Shown here piece after piece: positions 36,389 to 45,720 of a stretch of DNA of 64,000 bases. Source of the stretch: Burkholderia pyrrocinia (GTDB lineage: Bacteria > Pseudomonadota > Gammaproteobacteria > Burkholderiales > Burkholderiaceae); NCBI RefSeq assembly GCF_022809715.1, contig NZ_CP094459.1, positions 1,364,001 through 1,428,000 on the forward strand, written 5' to 3'. The first letter of the stretch is position 1. Every line of letters starts with the position of its first letter. The notes beneath the pieces are model-generated. The model saw only the letters and a list, made by a program, of their open reading frames with translations. It had not been told where the DNA came from and did not search any database. The translations under genes were made by a program, and so were the position numbers.

Positions 36389-37279
36389 TCAGGCCGCCTG
36401 CGACGGCGGGCGCCGCCGCGACGCCTCTTCGATCAACCGGGCCAGCAGTTGCGCGGGCTCCGACATCGTCCGCCGCGCGCGATGCACGAGCCCGATATCG
36501 CGGTGAAACGTGTGGTGTCCGAGGTCGATCGCACGCACGCCGGCCGGCCAGCGGCGGTACACGGCGGTCTGCGGCACGATCGCGATGCCGACGCCGTTCT
36601 CGACCAGCTTGACGATCGCGTCGAGCTCGTCGAGTTCGCAGGTGTCGCGCACCGCGATGTGCATCTTCCGCAGAAACCGATCGACCTGCCGGCCGCCGAA
36701 CGACGCGCGGTCGTAGCGCACGAACGGCTCGTTCGCGAGCAGAGCGGCCCAATCCTTGCCCTTCACGCCGCGCGGCACGATCAGCCGGAACGGCTCCTGC
36801 GCGAGCGTCGTCCAGTGCAGGTCGCTCTGCAGCGAAAACGGCGGCCGGATGATCGCGGCCATGTCGATCTCGCCCGCATCGACGCGGTTGACCAGCTCGA
36901 TCGACAGTCCCGGTATCACGCGCGTGCGGCACGCGGGATGCCGGCGATGGAACTCGGCCAGCGCGGCCGGCAGCAGCGCGCTCTGTACCGACGCGATCGC
37001 GCCGATCGTCACGCGCACGGCGGCCGGCGAGCCGGGCGCGGTCGAGCTCAGGTTCTCGTACTGGCGGATCAGCGCCTGCGCCTGGCCGAGCACGTGATGG
37101 CCCATCTCGTTGAGACGGGCCGAGCGGCCTTGCCGGTCGAACAGCGCGAAGCCGAGTTCGGCTTCGAGGCGCTGCATCTGCGCGCTGACGGCTGCCTGCG
37201 TCAGTCCGATACGGTTGCCCGCGGCCGCGAACGTGCCTTCGCGGGCGACGGCGACGAGGGTTTTCAGCTCGCGGATCAT
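36389..37279 (-). CDS. LysR-family transcriptional regulator
   Basis: A 296-aa LysR regulator. The N-terminal winged helix-turn-helix (about 1-62) reads ELKTLVAVAREGTFAAAGNR and TQAAVSAQMQRLEAELG. The C-terminal substrate-binding domain runs from about residue 88. It is divergent from the VOC-enzyme gene, and a perfect TTTGTGA-A-TCACAAA dyad lies between them, so autoregulation and control of the VOC gene are likely. The inducer is unknown. Confidence 0.93.
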   Translation of the reverse strand: MIRELKTLVAVAREGTFAAAGNRIGLTQAAVSAQMQRLEAELGFALFDRQGRSARLNEMGHHVLGQAQALIRQYENLSSTAPGSPAAVRVTIGAIASVQSALLPAALAEFHRRHPACRTRVIPGLSIELVNRVDAGEIDMAAIIRPPFSLQSDLHWTTLAQEPFRLIVPRGVKGKDWAALLANEPFVRYDRASFGGRQVDRFLRKMHIAVRDTCELDELDAIVKLVENGVGIAIVPQTAVYRRWPAGVRAIDLGHHTFHRDIGLVHRARRTMSEPAQLLARLIEEASRRRPPSQAA

Positions 37280-37291
37280 TGATCAATTCCG

Positions 37292-37306
37292 TTTGTGAAT
37301 CACAAA
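37292..37306. promoter_or_regulatory. Candidate LysR operator
   Basis: TTTGTGA-A-TCACAAA is a perfect 7-1-7 dyad containing a T-N11-A core, 12 bp upstream of the LysR start and 85 bp upstream of the divergent VOC gene. An AT-rich stretch with TATATT follows. Confidence 0.6.
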
Positions 37307-37391
37307 ACTATATATTGATTTAATTTTTGCCTGGCGTTGTCTACCATGGTGCGGTCCTCGCGCCACGCGAGCGTTCCTTCACGAGGCAACC

Positions 37392-37817
37392 ATGAGTCTT
37401 TCCCCGTTTCACCTGGCGATTCCGGTCTACGACCTGCCGGCCGCGCGCGATTTCTACGGCCGTGTGTTCGGGCTGGAAGAAGGGCGTTCGAGCACGCAGT
37501 GGGTCGACTTCGACTTCTACGGGCACCAGCTCGTGATTCACGAGCATCCGAAGACGGCGTCGCAGGAAGGCGCGCATACGAATGCCGTCGACGGTCACGA
37601 CGTGCCGGTGCCGCATTTCGGGATCGTGCTCGACTGGGCGAGCTGGGAAGCGCTGGCCGAGCGATTGAAATCGTTCGGCGTCACGTTCGCGATCGAACCG
37701 TATGTGCGGTTCAAGGGGCAGGTCGGCGAACAGGCGACGATGTTCCTGTTCGATCCGTGCGGCAATGCGCTCGAGTTCAAGGCGTTCCGCGATATCGGGC
37801 AACTGTTCGCGAAGTGA
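37392..37817 (+). CDS. VOC-family metalloenzyme (glyoxalase/dioxygenase fold)
   Basis: A 141-aa single-domain-pair vicinal-oxygen-chelate protein. It has the first beta-alpha-beta-beta-beta unit with [20 protein letters not shown], a central [10 protein letters not shown] strand, a second unit with [10 protein letters not shown], and the terminal [16 protein letters not shown]. Histidines at the start of each unit and the last glutamate (ALEFKAF) are the expected metal ligands. Reactions in this family range from lyase to dioxygenase, so the substrate is not determined. AGGCAACC precedes the ATG. It is under probable LysR control and is followed by a flavin reductase-like gene. Confidence 0.85.
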   Translation: MSLSPFHLAIPVYDLPAARDFYGRVFGLEEGRSSTQWVDFDFYGHQLVIHEHPKTASQEGAHTNAVDGHDVPVPHFGIVLDWASWEALAERLKSFGVTFAIEPYVRFKGQVGEQATMFLFDPCGNALEFKAFRDIGQLFAK

Positions 37818-37948
37818 TGCACGGGGCCGTCGGCGCCGATTGAAATTGGGTGCGAGAATGCGGCCTTCGCCGGGCCGCGCGCAAGAGCTCCGGCAGGCGC
37901 CGCGCCGCACGGCATCCGTCCGTGCGTGCCGTTCTCCAAGGAACCCGT

Positions 37949-38533
37949 ATGGACAGTCACATCGCTCCGGTGGAGCTGAAGAAAGCCTACCGCCTCCTCA
38001 ATCACGGCCCGACCGTGCTCGTGTCGGCCCGCCACGACGGCGTCGACAACGTGATGGCCGCCGCGTGGGCGTGCGCGCTGGACTTCCTGCCGCCGAAGCT
38101 GACGGTCGTGCTCGACAAGTCCGCGAAGACGCGCGAGCTCGTCGAGCGCAGCGGCACGTTCGTGATCCAGGTGCCGACGGCCGCGCAGTTGCAGCTTACG
38201 CACGCGGTCGGCAGCCACAGTCTCGCCGAGCGGCCGGACAAGCTGCGCGAAGCGGGCGTCACGCTGTTCGACGTCGACGGCCATGACCTGCCGTTCGTCG
38301 CCGGCTGCTCGGGCTGGCTCGCGTGCAGGCTGATTCCCGAGCCGCACAACCAGCAGACCTACGACCTGTTCATCGGCGAGGTGGTCGCTGCGTGGTCGGA
38401 CACGCGCGTGTTCCGCGACGGCCACTGGTATTTCGAATCGGCCGATCCGGCGCTGCGCAGCCTGCACTACATCGCGGGCGGCAATTTCTATGCGATCGGC
38501 GAATCGCTGCACGTCGATCCGGACGCGCAATAA
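37949..38533 (+). CDS. Flavin reductase family protein (FMN-binding split barrel)
   Basis: A 194-aa protein of the DIM6/NTAB flavin-reductase-like family: GPTVLVSARHDGVDNVMAAA, DFLPPKLTVVLDKSAKTREL, and the C-terminal ALRSLHYIAGGNFYAIGE. It should bind FMN and reduce flavin or act as an FMN-dependent oxidoreductase. The start at 37949 follows AAGGAAC; the upstream extension to 37850 is Arg-rich and unsupported. It lies 131 bp after the VOC gene in the same orientation and may be co-regulated. An intrinsic terminator follows. Confidence 0.88.
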   Translation: MDSHIAPVELKKAYRLLNHGPTVLVSARHDGVDNVMAAAWACALDFLPPKLTVVLDKSAKTRELVERSGTFVIQVPTAAQLQLTHAVGSHSLAERPDKLREAGVTLFDVDGHDLPFVAGCSGWLACRLIPEPHNQQTYDLFIGEVVAAWSDTRVFRDGHWYFESADPALRSLHYIAGGNFYAIGESLHVDPDAQ

Positions 38534-38563
38534 GCGTTACGCAGGCTTCCTTTCCCGGTCCGG

Positions 38564-38587
38564 GCGCGCGGTTCACGCGCGCTTTTT
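38564..38587 (+). terminator. Intrinsic terminator of the flavin reductase gene
   Basis: GCGCGCG-GTTCA-CGCGCGC followed by TTTTT. It overlaps the last codons of the convergent LysR gene, whose terminal Lys-Lys-Arg-Ala codons supply the T run. Confidence 0.8.
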
Positions 38588-39469
38588 CAATTCCGCCAGC
38601 ATCGCTTCGGCGAATGCCTGCGCGACGCGCGGCAGCGTGCGGCCGCGCTTCGTGACGAGCGCGATCGGCCGCACGAACGCGGGATCGTCGATCGGCTTCG
38701 CGACCAGCTCGGGTTCGGCGCGCACCTCGCGCGCGGTCGCGGGCAGGATCGTCACGCCGAGGCCGCCGCGCACCATCGCGACGGCCGTCATCATGTAGGT
38801 CGGCTCGCACGCGATGTCGGGCGTGCAGCCGGCCGACTCCAGCGCGGTGTCGACGACGCTGCGCACGCTCGTGCCCTGCGCGGTCAGCACGAGCGGCACG
38901 CTCGCGACGTCGGCGGTGCTCACGCGGCGCTTGCGCGCGAGCGGATGATCTTTCGGGCACACGACGACGAGCCGGTCGGCGCCCGTGTACAGCACTTCCA
39001 GCGACGCATCGAACGCATCGCCGCCCGTCAATCCAAGATCGGCTTCCTCGTTGCGCACGAGCGAGGTGACGAGGCTCGCGACGCCGTCGCGAATCTCGAA
39101 GCCCGCGCGCGGCACGTCGCGCCGGAACGACTGGATCAGCTCCGGCAGCACGCTGGACGCGAAGGTCGGCAGGCATGCGAGCCGCACCGTGCCGCTCGCG
39201 CCTTCGCCGAGCGCGCGCGCATCGCGCAGCACGCGCTCCATGTCGTCGAGCGAGCGCTGCAGCAGCGGCAGCAGCTCGCGCCCGGTCTGCGTGAGCGCGA
39301 CGCTGCGGCTGTTACGGTCGAACAGCCGCGCGCCGACGATTTCCTCGAGCCGGCGAATCTGCACGGTCAGCGCCGGCTGCGACAGGTGCAGCCGCGCGGC
39401 CGCGCGCGTGAAGTTGCCGGCGTGCGCGACCGTGACGAACGCGCGGATGTCGCGAAGGTTCAGATCCAT
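38573..39469 (-). CDS. LysR-family transcriptional regulator
   Basis: A 298-aa LysR protein. The helix-turn-helix reads LRDIRAFVTVAHAGNFTRAA and SQPALTVQIRRLEEIVG. An effector domain with the typical CLPTFASSVLPELIQSFRRD and GLGVTILPATAREV follows. It is divergent from the CitMHS transporter gene and very probably regulates it and the downstream AtuA-like genes. Two ATTGCTGCG repeats lie in the intergenic region. Confidence 0.93.
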   Translation of the reverse strand: MDLNLRDIRAFVTVAHAGNFTRAAARLHLSQPALTVQIRRLEEIVGARLFDRNSRSVALTQTGRELLPLLQRSLDDMERVLRDARALGEGASGTVRLACLPTFASSVLPELIQSFRRDVPRAGFEIRDGVASLVTSLVRNEEADLGLTGGDAFDASLEVLYTGADRLVVVCPKDHPLARKRRVSTADVASVPLVLTAQGTSVRSVVDTALESAGCTPDIACEPTYMMTAVAMVRGGLGVTILPATAREVRAEPELVAKPIDDPAFVRPIALVTKRGRTLPRVAQAFAEAMLAELKKRA

Positions 39470-39480
39470 AACGATTCGTG

Positions 39481-39520
39481 ATTGCTGCGATCAAATCATT
39501 TCAATTGTGCTATTGCTGCG
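39481..39520. promoter_or_regulatory. Direct repeats in the LysR/CitMHS intergenic region
   Basis: ATTGCTGCG occurs at 39481-39489 and again at 39512-39520. The 31-bp spacing is about three helical turns, as expected for paired LysR dimer sites. Confidence 0.45.
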
Positions 39521-39566
39521 CCGACCTTACGCTCGTCTCCAACAAAAGACAAGGTAGGAGACACGG

Positions 39567-40865
39567 ATGCTGCCGTTACTCGGGCTTGGCACGATCGTCG
39601 TGCTGCTGGCCGCGATTCTGTCGAAGCGGATGTCGCCGCTCGTCGCGCTGATCATCGTGCCGATCGCGGCGTCGCTGCTCGGCGGCTTCGGGCTGCACAC
39701 CAGCAAGTTCGTGATCGACGGGCTGAAGGGCCTCGCGCCCGTGGTCGGGATGTTCGTGTTTGCGATCCTGTATTTCGGGACGATCACCGACGCCGGCACG
39801 CTCGACCCGATCATCGATCGCATCCTGCGCGCGGTCGGCACGCGGCCGACGCGCATCGTGATGGGCACGACGCTGCTCGCGCTGCTGATCCATCTCGACG
39901 GCTCGGGCGCCGTCTGCTTTCTCGTGACGATTCCGGCCGTGCTGCCGCTGTACGACCGGCTGAAGATGGACCGGCGCGTGCTGGCCGCGGCCGTGTCGAT
40001 GGCCGCGGGCATCAACTTCCTGCCGTGGACGGGGCCGATGATCCGCGCGTCGGCGTCGCTGCACCTGCCGGTGTCGGCGCTGTTCAATCCGCTGATCCCG
40101 GTTCAGGCGATCGGGCTCGTGTTCGTGTTCGGCGTCGCGTACTGGCTCGGGCGGCGCGAGGAGAAGCGGCTCGGCCTCACGAGCGACGATGCATCGATCC
40201 CGCTGCCGAAGCGCGAACTGACGCCCGACGAGCAGGCGCTGCGCCGGCCGCACCTGTTCTGGTTCAACCTCGTGCTGACGCTCGTCGTGCTCGGCACGAT
40301 GGTCGTGATGGGCGAGAAGATCCCGCCGGCGATCATGTTCATGGTCGGACTGTGCATCGCGCTGATGGTGAATTACCCGGACGTCGACATGCAGAGGAAA
40401 CGGGTCGATGCGCATGCGCGCGCGGCGCTGATGATGGCCGGCATCCTGCTCGCGGCCGGCGTGTTCACGGGGATCATGCAGGGCAGCGGGATGCTGAAGG
40501 CGATGGCGCAGGCGGCGGTCGGTTTCGTGCCGCCGTCGATGGCCGGCCATATTCCGGTGGTGCTCGGCCTCGCGTCGATGCCGCTCAGCATGCTGTTCGA
40601 TCCCGATTCGTTTTACTTCGGCGTGCTGCCGGTGATCGCGGAGGTGGCCGGCCAGCTCGGCGTGCCGGCCGTACAGGTCGGACAGGCCGCGTTGCTCGGC
40701 CAGATGACGACCGGGTTTCCGGTCAGCCCGCTGACGCCCGCGACGTTCCTGGTGGTCGGCTTGTGCGGCATCGAACTGGCCGAGCATCAGAAATTCACGT
40801 TCCCGCTGCTGTTCGGCGCCTCGATCGTGATGACGATCGCGTGCGTCGTGCTGGGCATCTTTTGA
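39567..40865 (+). CDS. CitMHS-family carboxylate transporter
   Basis: A 432-aa inner-membrane permease of the CitMHS family (citrate-metal:proton symporters and relatives), with about 12 hydrophobic segments. Characteristic parts are LLIHLDGSGAVCFLVTIPAV, MAAGINFLPWTGPMIRAS, MLFDPDSFYFGVLPVIAEVA and TTGFPVSPLTPATFLVVGL. It probably imports citrate or a related tricarboxylate with a divalent cation; the exact substrate is not determined. GTAGGAGAC precedes the ATG. It is the first gene of a LysR-controlled unit with two AtuA-like genes, suggesting uptake and catabolism of the same acid. Confidence 0.92.
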   Translation: MLPLLGLGTIVVLLAAILSKRMSPLVALIIVPIAASLLGGFGLHTSKFVIDGLKGLAPVVGMFVFAILYFGTITDAGTLDPIIDRILRAVGTRPTRIVMGTTLLALLIHLDGSGAVCFLVTIPAVLPLYDRLKMDRRVLAAAVSMAAGINFLPWTGPMIRASASLHLPVSALFNPLIPVQAIGLVFVFGVAYWLGRREEKRLGLTSDDASIPLPKRELTPDEQALRRPHLFWFNLVLTLVVLGTMVVMGEKIPPAIMFMVGLCIALMVNYPDVDMQRKRVDAHARAALMMAGILLAAGVFTGIMQGSGMLKAMAQAAVGFVPPSMAGHIPVVLGLASMPLSMLFDPDSFYFGVLPVIAEVAGQLGVPAVQVGQAALLGQMTTGFPVSPLTPATFLVVGLCGIELAEHQKFTFPLLFGASIVMTIACVVLGIF

Positions 40866-40904
40866 TTTTTCCCGGCGGCGCGCCCGCCGGACGATGGTAC
40901 GGAC

Positions 40905-42263
40905 ATGACAGCAAAGCAACCTGAACGGCGCGTGCGCATCGGCGCGGGCGCCGGCTACTCGGGCGACCGGATCGAGCCCGCGGTCGAACTGGCCGAGCAC
41001 GGGCAGCTCGACTATCTCGTCTTCGAATGCCTGGCCGAGCGCACGATCGCGATCGCGCAGCAGGCGCGCCGCAAGGATCCGGCGCTCGGCTACGATCCGC
41101 TGCTCGACGCGCGCATGCGTGCGGTGCTGCCGATCGCCGTGCCGAAGGGCGTGCGCATCGTGTCGAACATGGGTGCGGCGAACCCGCTCGCGGCGGCAAG
41201 ACGTACCGCGCAGATCGCGCAATCGCTCGGTATCGCTCAATTGAAAGTCGCGGCGGTCGAAGGCGACGACGTGCTCGACGTCGTGCTGCGCGGTGCGTTC
41301 CGTTTCGAGGAATCGGGCGACGAAGTCGCCGCGTATCGCGACCGCATCGTGTCCGCGAACGCGTATCTCGGCGCCGCGCCGATCGTCGACGCGCTCGCGG
41401 CCGGCGCGGACGTCGTGCTGACCGGGCGCGTCGCCGATCCTTCGCTGTTCGCCGCGCCGCTGATCCACGCGTTCGGCTGGCGGATGGACGACTGGGACAC
41501 GCTCGGGCAGGCGACGGTCGTCGGCCATCTGCTCGAATGCGCGGGGCAGGTGACGGGCGGTTATTTCGCCGATCCCGGCTACAAGGACGTGCCGGATCTC
41601 GCGCGGCTCGGGTTCCCGATCGGCGAAGTCGCGGCCGACGGCTCGGTCGTGATCACGAAGGTGGCGCACGCGGGCGGCCGCGTGAGCGCGGCGACCTGCA
41701 AGGAACAACTGCTCTACGAGATTCACGATCCGGTGCGGTATCTGCAGCCCGACGTCGTCGCGGATTTCACGCGCGTCGCGGTTGCCGAGGAAGCGACCGA
41801 TCGTGTACGCGTGACGGGCGGGCGCGGCACCGCGCGGCCCGATACGCTGAAGGTGTCGGTGGCTTACGTCGACGGCTACATCGGCGAAGGCCAGATCTCG
41901 TACGGCGGCCCCGGCGCGCTCGAACGCGCGCGGCTCGCGCTCGACATCGTCCGCGAGCGGCTGGTGCTGACCGGCGTCGCGGCGACCGAGTTGCGCTTCG
42001 ACCTGATCGGCGTCGATTCGCTGTATGGCGACGCGACGCCGGCCGTGCACGGCGAGCCGGCCGAAGTGCGCGTGCGGGTGGCCGGCCGCGCGGCGAGCGC
42101 CGATGAAGCGGCGCGGATCGGCAACGAAGTCGAGACGCTCTATACGAACGGGCCGGCCGGCGGCGGCGGCGCGTTCAAGTCGACGCGCGAGGTGATCGCG
42201 GTGCAGTCGGTGCTGCTGCCGCGCGCGGCCGTGACGCCGTCGTTTTCATTCGTGGAGGCATGA
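40905..42263 (+). CDS. AtuA-like protein, N-terminal domain (DUF1446)
   Basis: A 452-aa protein of the DUF1446/AtuA family, first linked to acyclic terpene utilisation in Pseudomonas but widespread beside tricarboxylate transporters. It opens with RVRIGAGAGYSGDRIEPAVE and includes YLVFECLAERTIAIAQ, RIVSNMGAANPLAAA and ADVVLTGRVADPSLFAAPLI. Full AtuA proteins carry a C-terminal domain that is a separate gene here, overlapping by 4 bp (ATGA). The biochemical role is unknown; the context suggests catabolism of the compound imported by the adjacent transporter. Confidence 0.88.
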   Translation: MTAKQPERRVRIGAGAGYSGDRIEPAVELAEHGQLDYLVFECLAERTIAIAQQARRKDPALGYDPLLDARMRAVLPIAVPKGVRIVSNMGAANPLAAARRTAQIAQSLGIAQLKVAAVEGDDVLDVVLRGAFRFEESGDEVAAYRDRIVSANAYLGAAPIVDALAAGADVVLTGRVADPSLFAAPLIHAFGWRMDDWDTLGQATVVGHLLECAGQVTGGYFADPGYKDVPDLARLGFPIGEVAADGSVVITKVAHAGGRVSAATCKEQLLYEIHDPVRYLQPDVVADFTRVAVAEEATDRVRVTGGRGTARPDTLKVSVAYVDGYIGEGQISYGGPGALERARLALDIVRERLVLTGVAATELRFDLIGVDSLYGDATPAVHGEPAEVRVRVAGRAASADEAARIGNEVETLYTNGPAGGGGAFKSTREVIAVQSVLLPRAAVTPSFSFVEA

Positions 42264-42574
42264 TGCAACTGCGTGAACTCGCGCATGCGCGCACCGGCGA
42301 CAAGGGCAATACGCTGAACGTGTCGGTCATCTGCCGCGATCCGCGTCATTACGATCATCTACGCACCCATCTGGATGCCGGCAAGGTGAAGGCGTGGCTC
42401 GCGGGCATCGTGCACGGCGATGTCGTGCGCTACGAATTGCCGGCGCTGGGTGCGTTCAACTTCGTGCTGCGCGATGCGCTCGGCGGCGGCGTGACGCGCT
42501 CGCTCGCGCTCGATGCGCACGGCAAGTCGGTCAGTTCGGCGTTGCTGGCGATCGAGGTGCCCGACCCGGCGTGA
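42260..42574 (+). CDS. AtuA-associated C-terminal domain protein
   Basis: A 104-aa protein equivalent to the C-terminal domain of long AtuA proteins. The conserved start [20 protein letters not shown] and the later [20 protein letters not shown] segment are diagnostic. It is translationally coupled to the preceding AtuA-like gene, which fits a two-subunit complex. It has no signal peptide or membrane segment. Confidence 0.86.
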   Translation: MMQLRELAHARTGDKGNTLNVSVICRDPRHYDHLRTHLDAGKVKAWLAGIVHGDVVRYELPALGAFNFVLRDALGGGVTRSLALDAHGKSVSSALLAIEVPDPA

Positions 42575-42608
42575 CGGACGACATTGGCACCGGGGTGCGG
42601 GCACAAGG

Positions 42609-42788
42609 TCACGGAATCAGCATCTCGCGGCGCCCGTCCGCGTATTCGATGCGCTCGCCGGCGATGTGCAGCCGCTGACCCTTTCGATAGTCGTAGACCG
42701 CGCGCGATTCGGTGTTGCCGGCTTCGGAAATCCCGTTGCCGAACGGATCGGCCGCGAGGCTGCCGCCCGCGAACACGACGTCGTGCAT
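42609..42788 (-). CDS. Small hypothetical protein
   Basis: A 59-aa frame on the minus strand, [20 protein letters not shown] to the end GRREMLIP. It is polar, without a signal peptide or membrane helix. The amino-acid composition and codon choice look protein-like rather than random. The ribosome site is weak (GGGCGG). It fills most of the gap between the AtuA-associated gene and the chemoreceptor. No family is recognised. Confidence 0.5.
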   Translation of the reverse strand: MHDVVFAGGSLAADPFGNGISEAGNTESRAVYDYRKGQRLHIAGERIEYADGRREMLIP

Positions 42789-42929
42789 GCTTTTGCCGCC
42801 CGGTTTCGCTACTTTTTTCTCCGGTCTGACCAGTCGAACCTCAAGTTGCGTCTCGCGTGGTCGTTAAGGACGATTGTGTGCCCATTTGACCAATCGACAA
42901 CAACGCGGCAACCGGAGATCACCGTCATC

Positions 42930-44759
42930 ATGCTGTCATCGATTCGCGCCCGAATTCTGGCGACCTGCGTCGCCATCGTGGTCACGGCCCTGGCCGTGAC
43001 AGGCGGCCTTGTTTACTACGTCGTCAAGCAACACAACGACGCAACCATCGACCAGAACCTGCAGTCCGTCCTGACCGGCCACGCGCTCGCGCTCGACGAG
43101 TGGGTCGCGAGCCGCGCGCAGCAGACCCAGGCGCTCGCGGACACGCTGGCGCCGGGCGAAGGCGACCCGCTGCCGGCGCTGACGCTGCTTGGCAAATCGG
43201 GCGGCTTCCAGGTGCTCACGCTCGGCCTGCCGGACCGCACGGCGTTCTCGAACGTCCCGCTCGCGGCCGGCTACGATCCGACCGCGCGCCCGTGGTTCAA
43301 GCAGGCGGTCGAGGCCGGCCGGCTCGTCGTCACGGCGTTGTACCGCGACGCGTCGACCGGCAAGCCCGCCTTCGCGTTCGCCGCACCGATCGTTCGCGGC
43401 GGCGCGCTGAAGGGTGTGCTCGCGGCGAGCCTCTATATGGAGCGCGCGAGCGCGATCGTGGCATCGATGCACCCGACGCCGGCGAGCTTCGCGTTCCTGG
43501 TCGACAAGAGCGGGCGCCTGATCGCGGGCGCGAAGACCGACCTGATCATGAAGCCGGCCGTCGAGCTGTCGCCCGAACTGACGCCGGAGCGCCTCGCCGG
43601 CCTGCAGGCGGCGACCGAACCGGTGGCGATCGATGTGGACGGCGTGACCAAGCTGCTCCGCGCGCGCCCGATCGCCGGGACGGACTGGTCGCTCGTGATG
43701 GCGCTCGACCGGTCGGACGTGACGGCCGGCATGCGGGCCGTCGCGACGACGACGCTCGTTGCGATCCTCGTCGTCGCCTGCGTCGCGGCAGCGCTCGTCG
43801 GCGCACTGACGAACGCGGCGTTCAAGCGCGTGCTGCTCGTGCGCGACGCGCTGACCGACGTCGCGAGCGGGAGCGGCGACCTGACGAAGCGGCTGCCGGC
43901 CGACGGCCGCGACGAGGCCGCGCAGATCGCGCACGCCTTCAATATGTTTGCCGAAAAGATCAGTGCGATCCTGCTGCAGATTCGCGGCTTCAGCGAATCC
44001 GTGAACGTGGCGAGCGCGGAGATCGCGCAGGGCAACCAGGATCTGTCGAGCCGCACCGAACTTGCGGCATCGAGCCTGCAGGAGACGGCGGCGGCGCTCG
44101 AGGAGATCGCCGGCACGGCGCGCAACTCGGCCGATGCGGCCACGCAGGTGAGCCGGCTGGCGGAATCGGCGTCGGGTGTCGCCGTGCGCGGCGGCGAGGT
44201 GGTGAGCGAGGTGGTCGCGACGATGGGCGAGATTACGAAGGCGTCGGCCGAGATATCGAACATCATCGGCGTGATCGACGGCATCGCGTTCCAGACCAAC
44301 ATCCTCGCGCTGAATGCGGCCGTCGAGGCGGCGCGCGCGCACGAGCATGGGCGGGGCTTCGCGGTGGTCGCGGGCGAGGTGCGCACGCTCGCGCAACGCA
44401 GCGCGGTGGCGGCCAGGGAAATCAAGCAGTTGATCCAGTCGTCCGTCGAGAAGATCGAGGGCGGTTCGGGGCTCGTGCAGACGGCCGGTGCGACGATGGA
44501 CGAGATCGTCGAGGGCGTGCGCGGCATCACGAGCGTGATCGCGGAAATGACGGTCGCGGCGAACGAGCAGAGCACCGGGCTCGCGCAGGTGAACCAGGCC
44601 GTGTCGCAGCTCGATCACTCGACGCAGCAGAATGCGGCGCTCGTCGAGGAATCGGCTGCCGCCGCGGCGCTGTTGCGCGAGCAGGCGGCGCAGCTCGCGC
44701 AGACGGTCGGCGAATTCAAGCTCGCGAGTTCGCACCGGGCTGAAACGGCATCGGCGTGA
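42930..44759 (+). CDS. Methyl-accepting chemotaxis protein with Cache sensor
   Basis: A 609-aa chemoreceptor. TM1 lies at about 8-30, then a periplasmic dCache-type sensor (about 31-265) with [20 protein letters not shown] and [18 protein letters not shown]2 ([21 protein letters not shown]), a HAMP domain and a long signalling coiled coil follow. The hairpin tip reads [20 protein letters not shown] with [17 protein letters not shown]. It signals through CheW/CheA to the flagellar motor. The ligand class is unknown, though dCache sensors often bind amino or organic acids. The start at 42930 ([10 protein letters not shown]) is followed directly by TM1; the frame extends far upstream without support. 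Confidence 0.95.
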   Translation: MLSSIRARILATCVAIVVTALAVTGGLVYYVVKQHNDATIDQNLQSVLTGHALALDEWVASRAQQTQALADTLAPGEGDPLPALTLLGKSGGFQVLTLGLPDRTAFSNVPLAAGYDPTARPWFKQAVEAGRLVVTALYRDASTGKPAFAFAAPIVRGGALKGVLAASLYMERASAIVASMHPTPASFAFLVDKSGRLIAGAKTDLIMKPAVELSPELTPERLAGLQAATEPVAIDVDGVTKLLRARPIAGTDWSLVMALDRSDVTAGMRAVATTTLVAILVVACVAAALVGALTNAAFKRVLLVRDALTDVASGSGDLTKRLPADGRDEAAQIAHAFNMFAEKISAILLQIRGFSESVNVASAEIAQGNQDLSSRTELAASSLQETAAALEEIAGTARNSADAATQVSRLAESASGVAVRGGEVVSEVVATMGEITKASAEISNIIGVIDGIAFQTNILALNAAVEAARAHEHGRGFAVVAGEVRTLAQRSAVAAREIKQLIQSSVEKIEGGSGLVQTAGATMDEIVEGVRGITSVIAEMTVAANEQSTGLAQVNQAVSQLDHSTQQNAALVEESAAAAALLREQAAQLAQTVGEFKLASSHRAETASA

Positions 44760-44908
44760 TCCGGCTGCGGTTGCCGAAGCCTACAAGAGGGATGCACGAA
44801 GGGGGCGGGAACGGGCCGGCGGGACGGGCGCCGTGCGTGTACGCTACGGGCTCGCGGGTGCATGCCCGCGCGCGCGGCGCGGGCCGCGCGCATCGACCGG
44901 GTCCTGCA

Positions 44909-45664
44909 ATGAAGAACGAAATCGTAACGCCGGCCGGCGCGAATGGCGAGGCCGGGCGTCGCCGCCGGTTGGCGGCCGTCGCTGTGCGCGCCGCGCTGGC
45001 GTGCGTAGGCGTGACGGCCGCACAGGCTGTTGCTGCCGCGCAGCCGGCATCGTGCGACGAGCAGTTGACGCAACTGATCGTGCCGGCGCTGCGGCAGACC
45101 GCGATGGACCGGCGCGCGATCCACGCCAATGTGGATGAGCGCGACGGCAACATCTTGCGCATTCGCTTGTTCGTCACGCTCGACCACCCGGGCACGCCGA
45201 ACCGCGATGCGACGATCGGCTGGGTGACGCTCGATACGCAAGCGATGCGTGCGCTCGACGTTACGCGCGACCCCGACCGGCCGGACGTGCTGGCGATCGA
45301 CCGGCATGCGCTGTCGCGCTTCGTGTCAGCGTGTGCTGCACCGGCCGCACCGCTGCACGGCACCGTCGATTGCGACGCATTGAACCGCCGTGCGCAAGCG
45401 CAGGGCGATTACGTGACGGGCAGCGATACGGGCCGCGTCGTGACGGGCAAGGGGCGCCTGCCGTTCTTTTCCGCACCTGATGACGCATGCCGGATCGACG
45501 GGTTGTTCATCGTAGAGCATGACCACGTCGATGCGCGAATCGACTACGGCCGTTTCACGTCGGTCGTCTATTTGAATCCGCGCACGAACGGCATTGCCGA
45601 AGGGTGGGTGCAAACTGCGCGGCTGAAGCCGGACGGCAACGGCAGCGCGCCGCGGCGACCCTGA
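44909..45664 (+). CDS. Hypothetical secreted protein
   Basis: A 251-aa protein. After a polar basic N-terminus, the segment GRRRRLAAVAVRAALACVGV with AQAVAAAQ forms a signal peptide. The mature part has six cysteines and a two-part sequence with no family I recognise (ALRQTAMDRRAIHANVDERD; FSAPDDACRIDGLFIVEHD). It probably acts in the periplasm. The start at 44909 is chosen because the frame upstream overlaps the chemoreceptor stop and is Gly/Arg-rich. It precedes another secreted protein by 56 bp, so the two may form an operon. Confidence 0.65.
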   Translation: MKNEIVTPAGANGEAGRRRRLAAVAVRAALACVGVTAAQAVAAAQPASCDEQLTQLIVPALRQTAMDRRAIHANVDERDGNILRIRLFVTLDHPGTPNRDATIGWVTLDTQAMRALDVTRDPDRPDVLAIDRHALSRFVSACAAPAAPLHGTVDCDALNRRAQAQGDYVTGSDTGRVVTGKGRLPFFSAPDDACRIDGLFIVEHDHVDARIDYGRFTSVVYLNPRTNGIAEGWVQTARLKPDGNGSAPRRP

Positions 45665-45720
45665 TCGTGTGCGCCCGCAACCATCCGTTACACGCTTTTC
45701 CAATCCGACCGGACCTCGTC

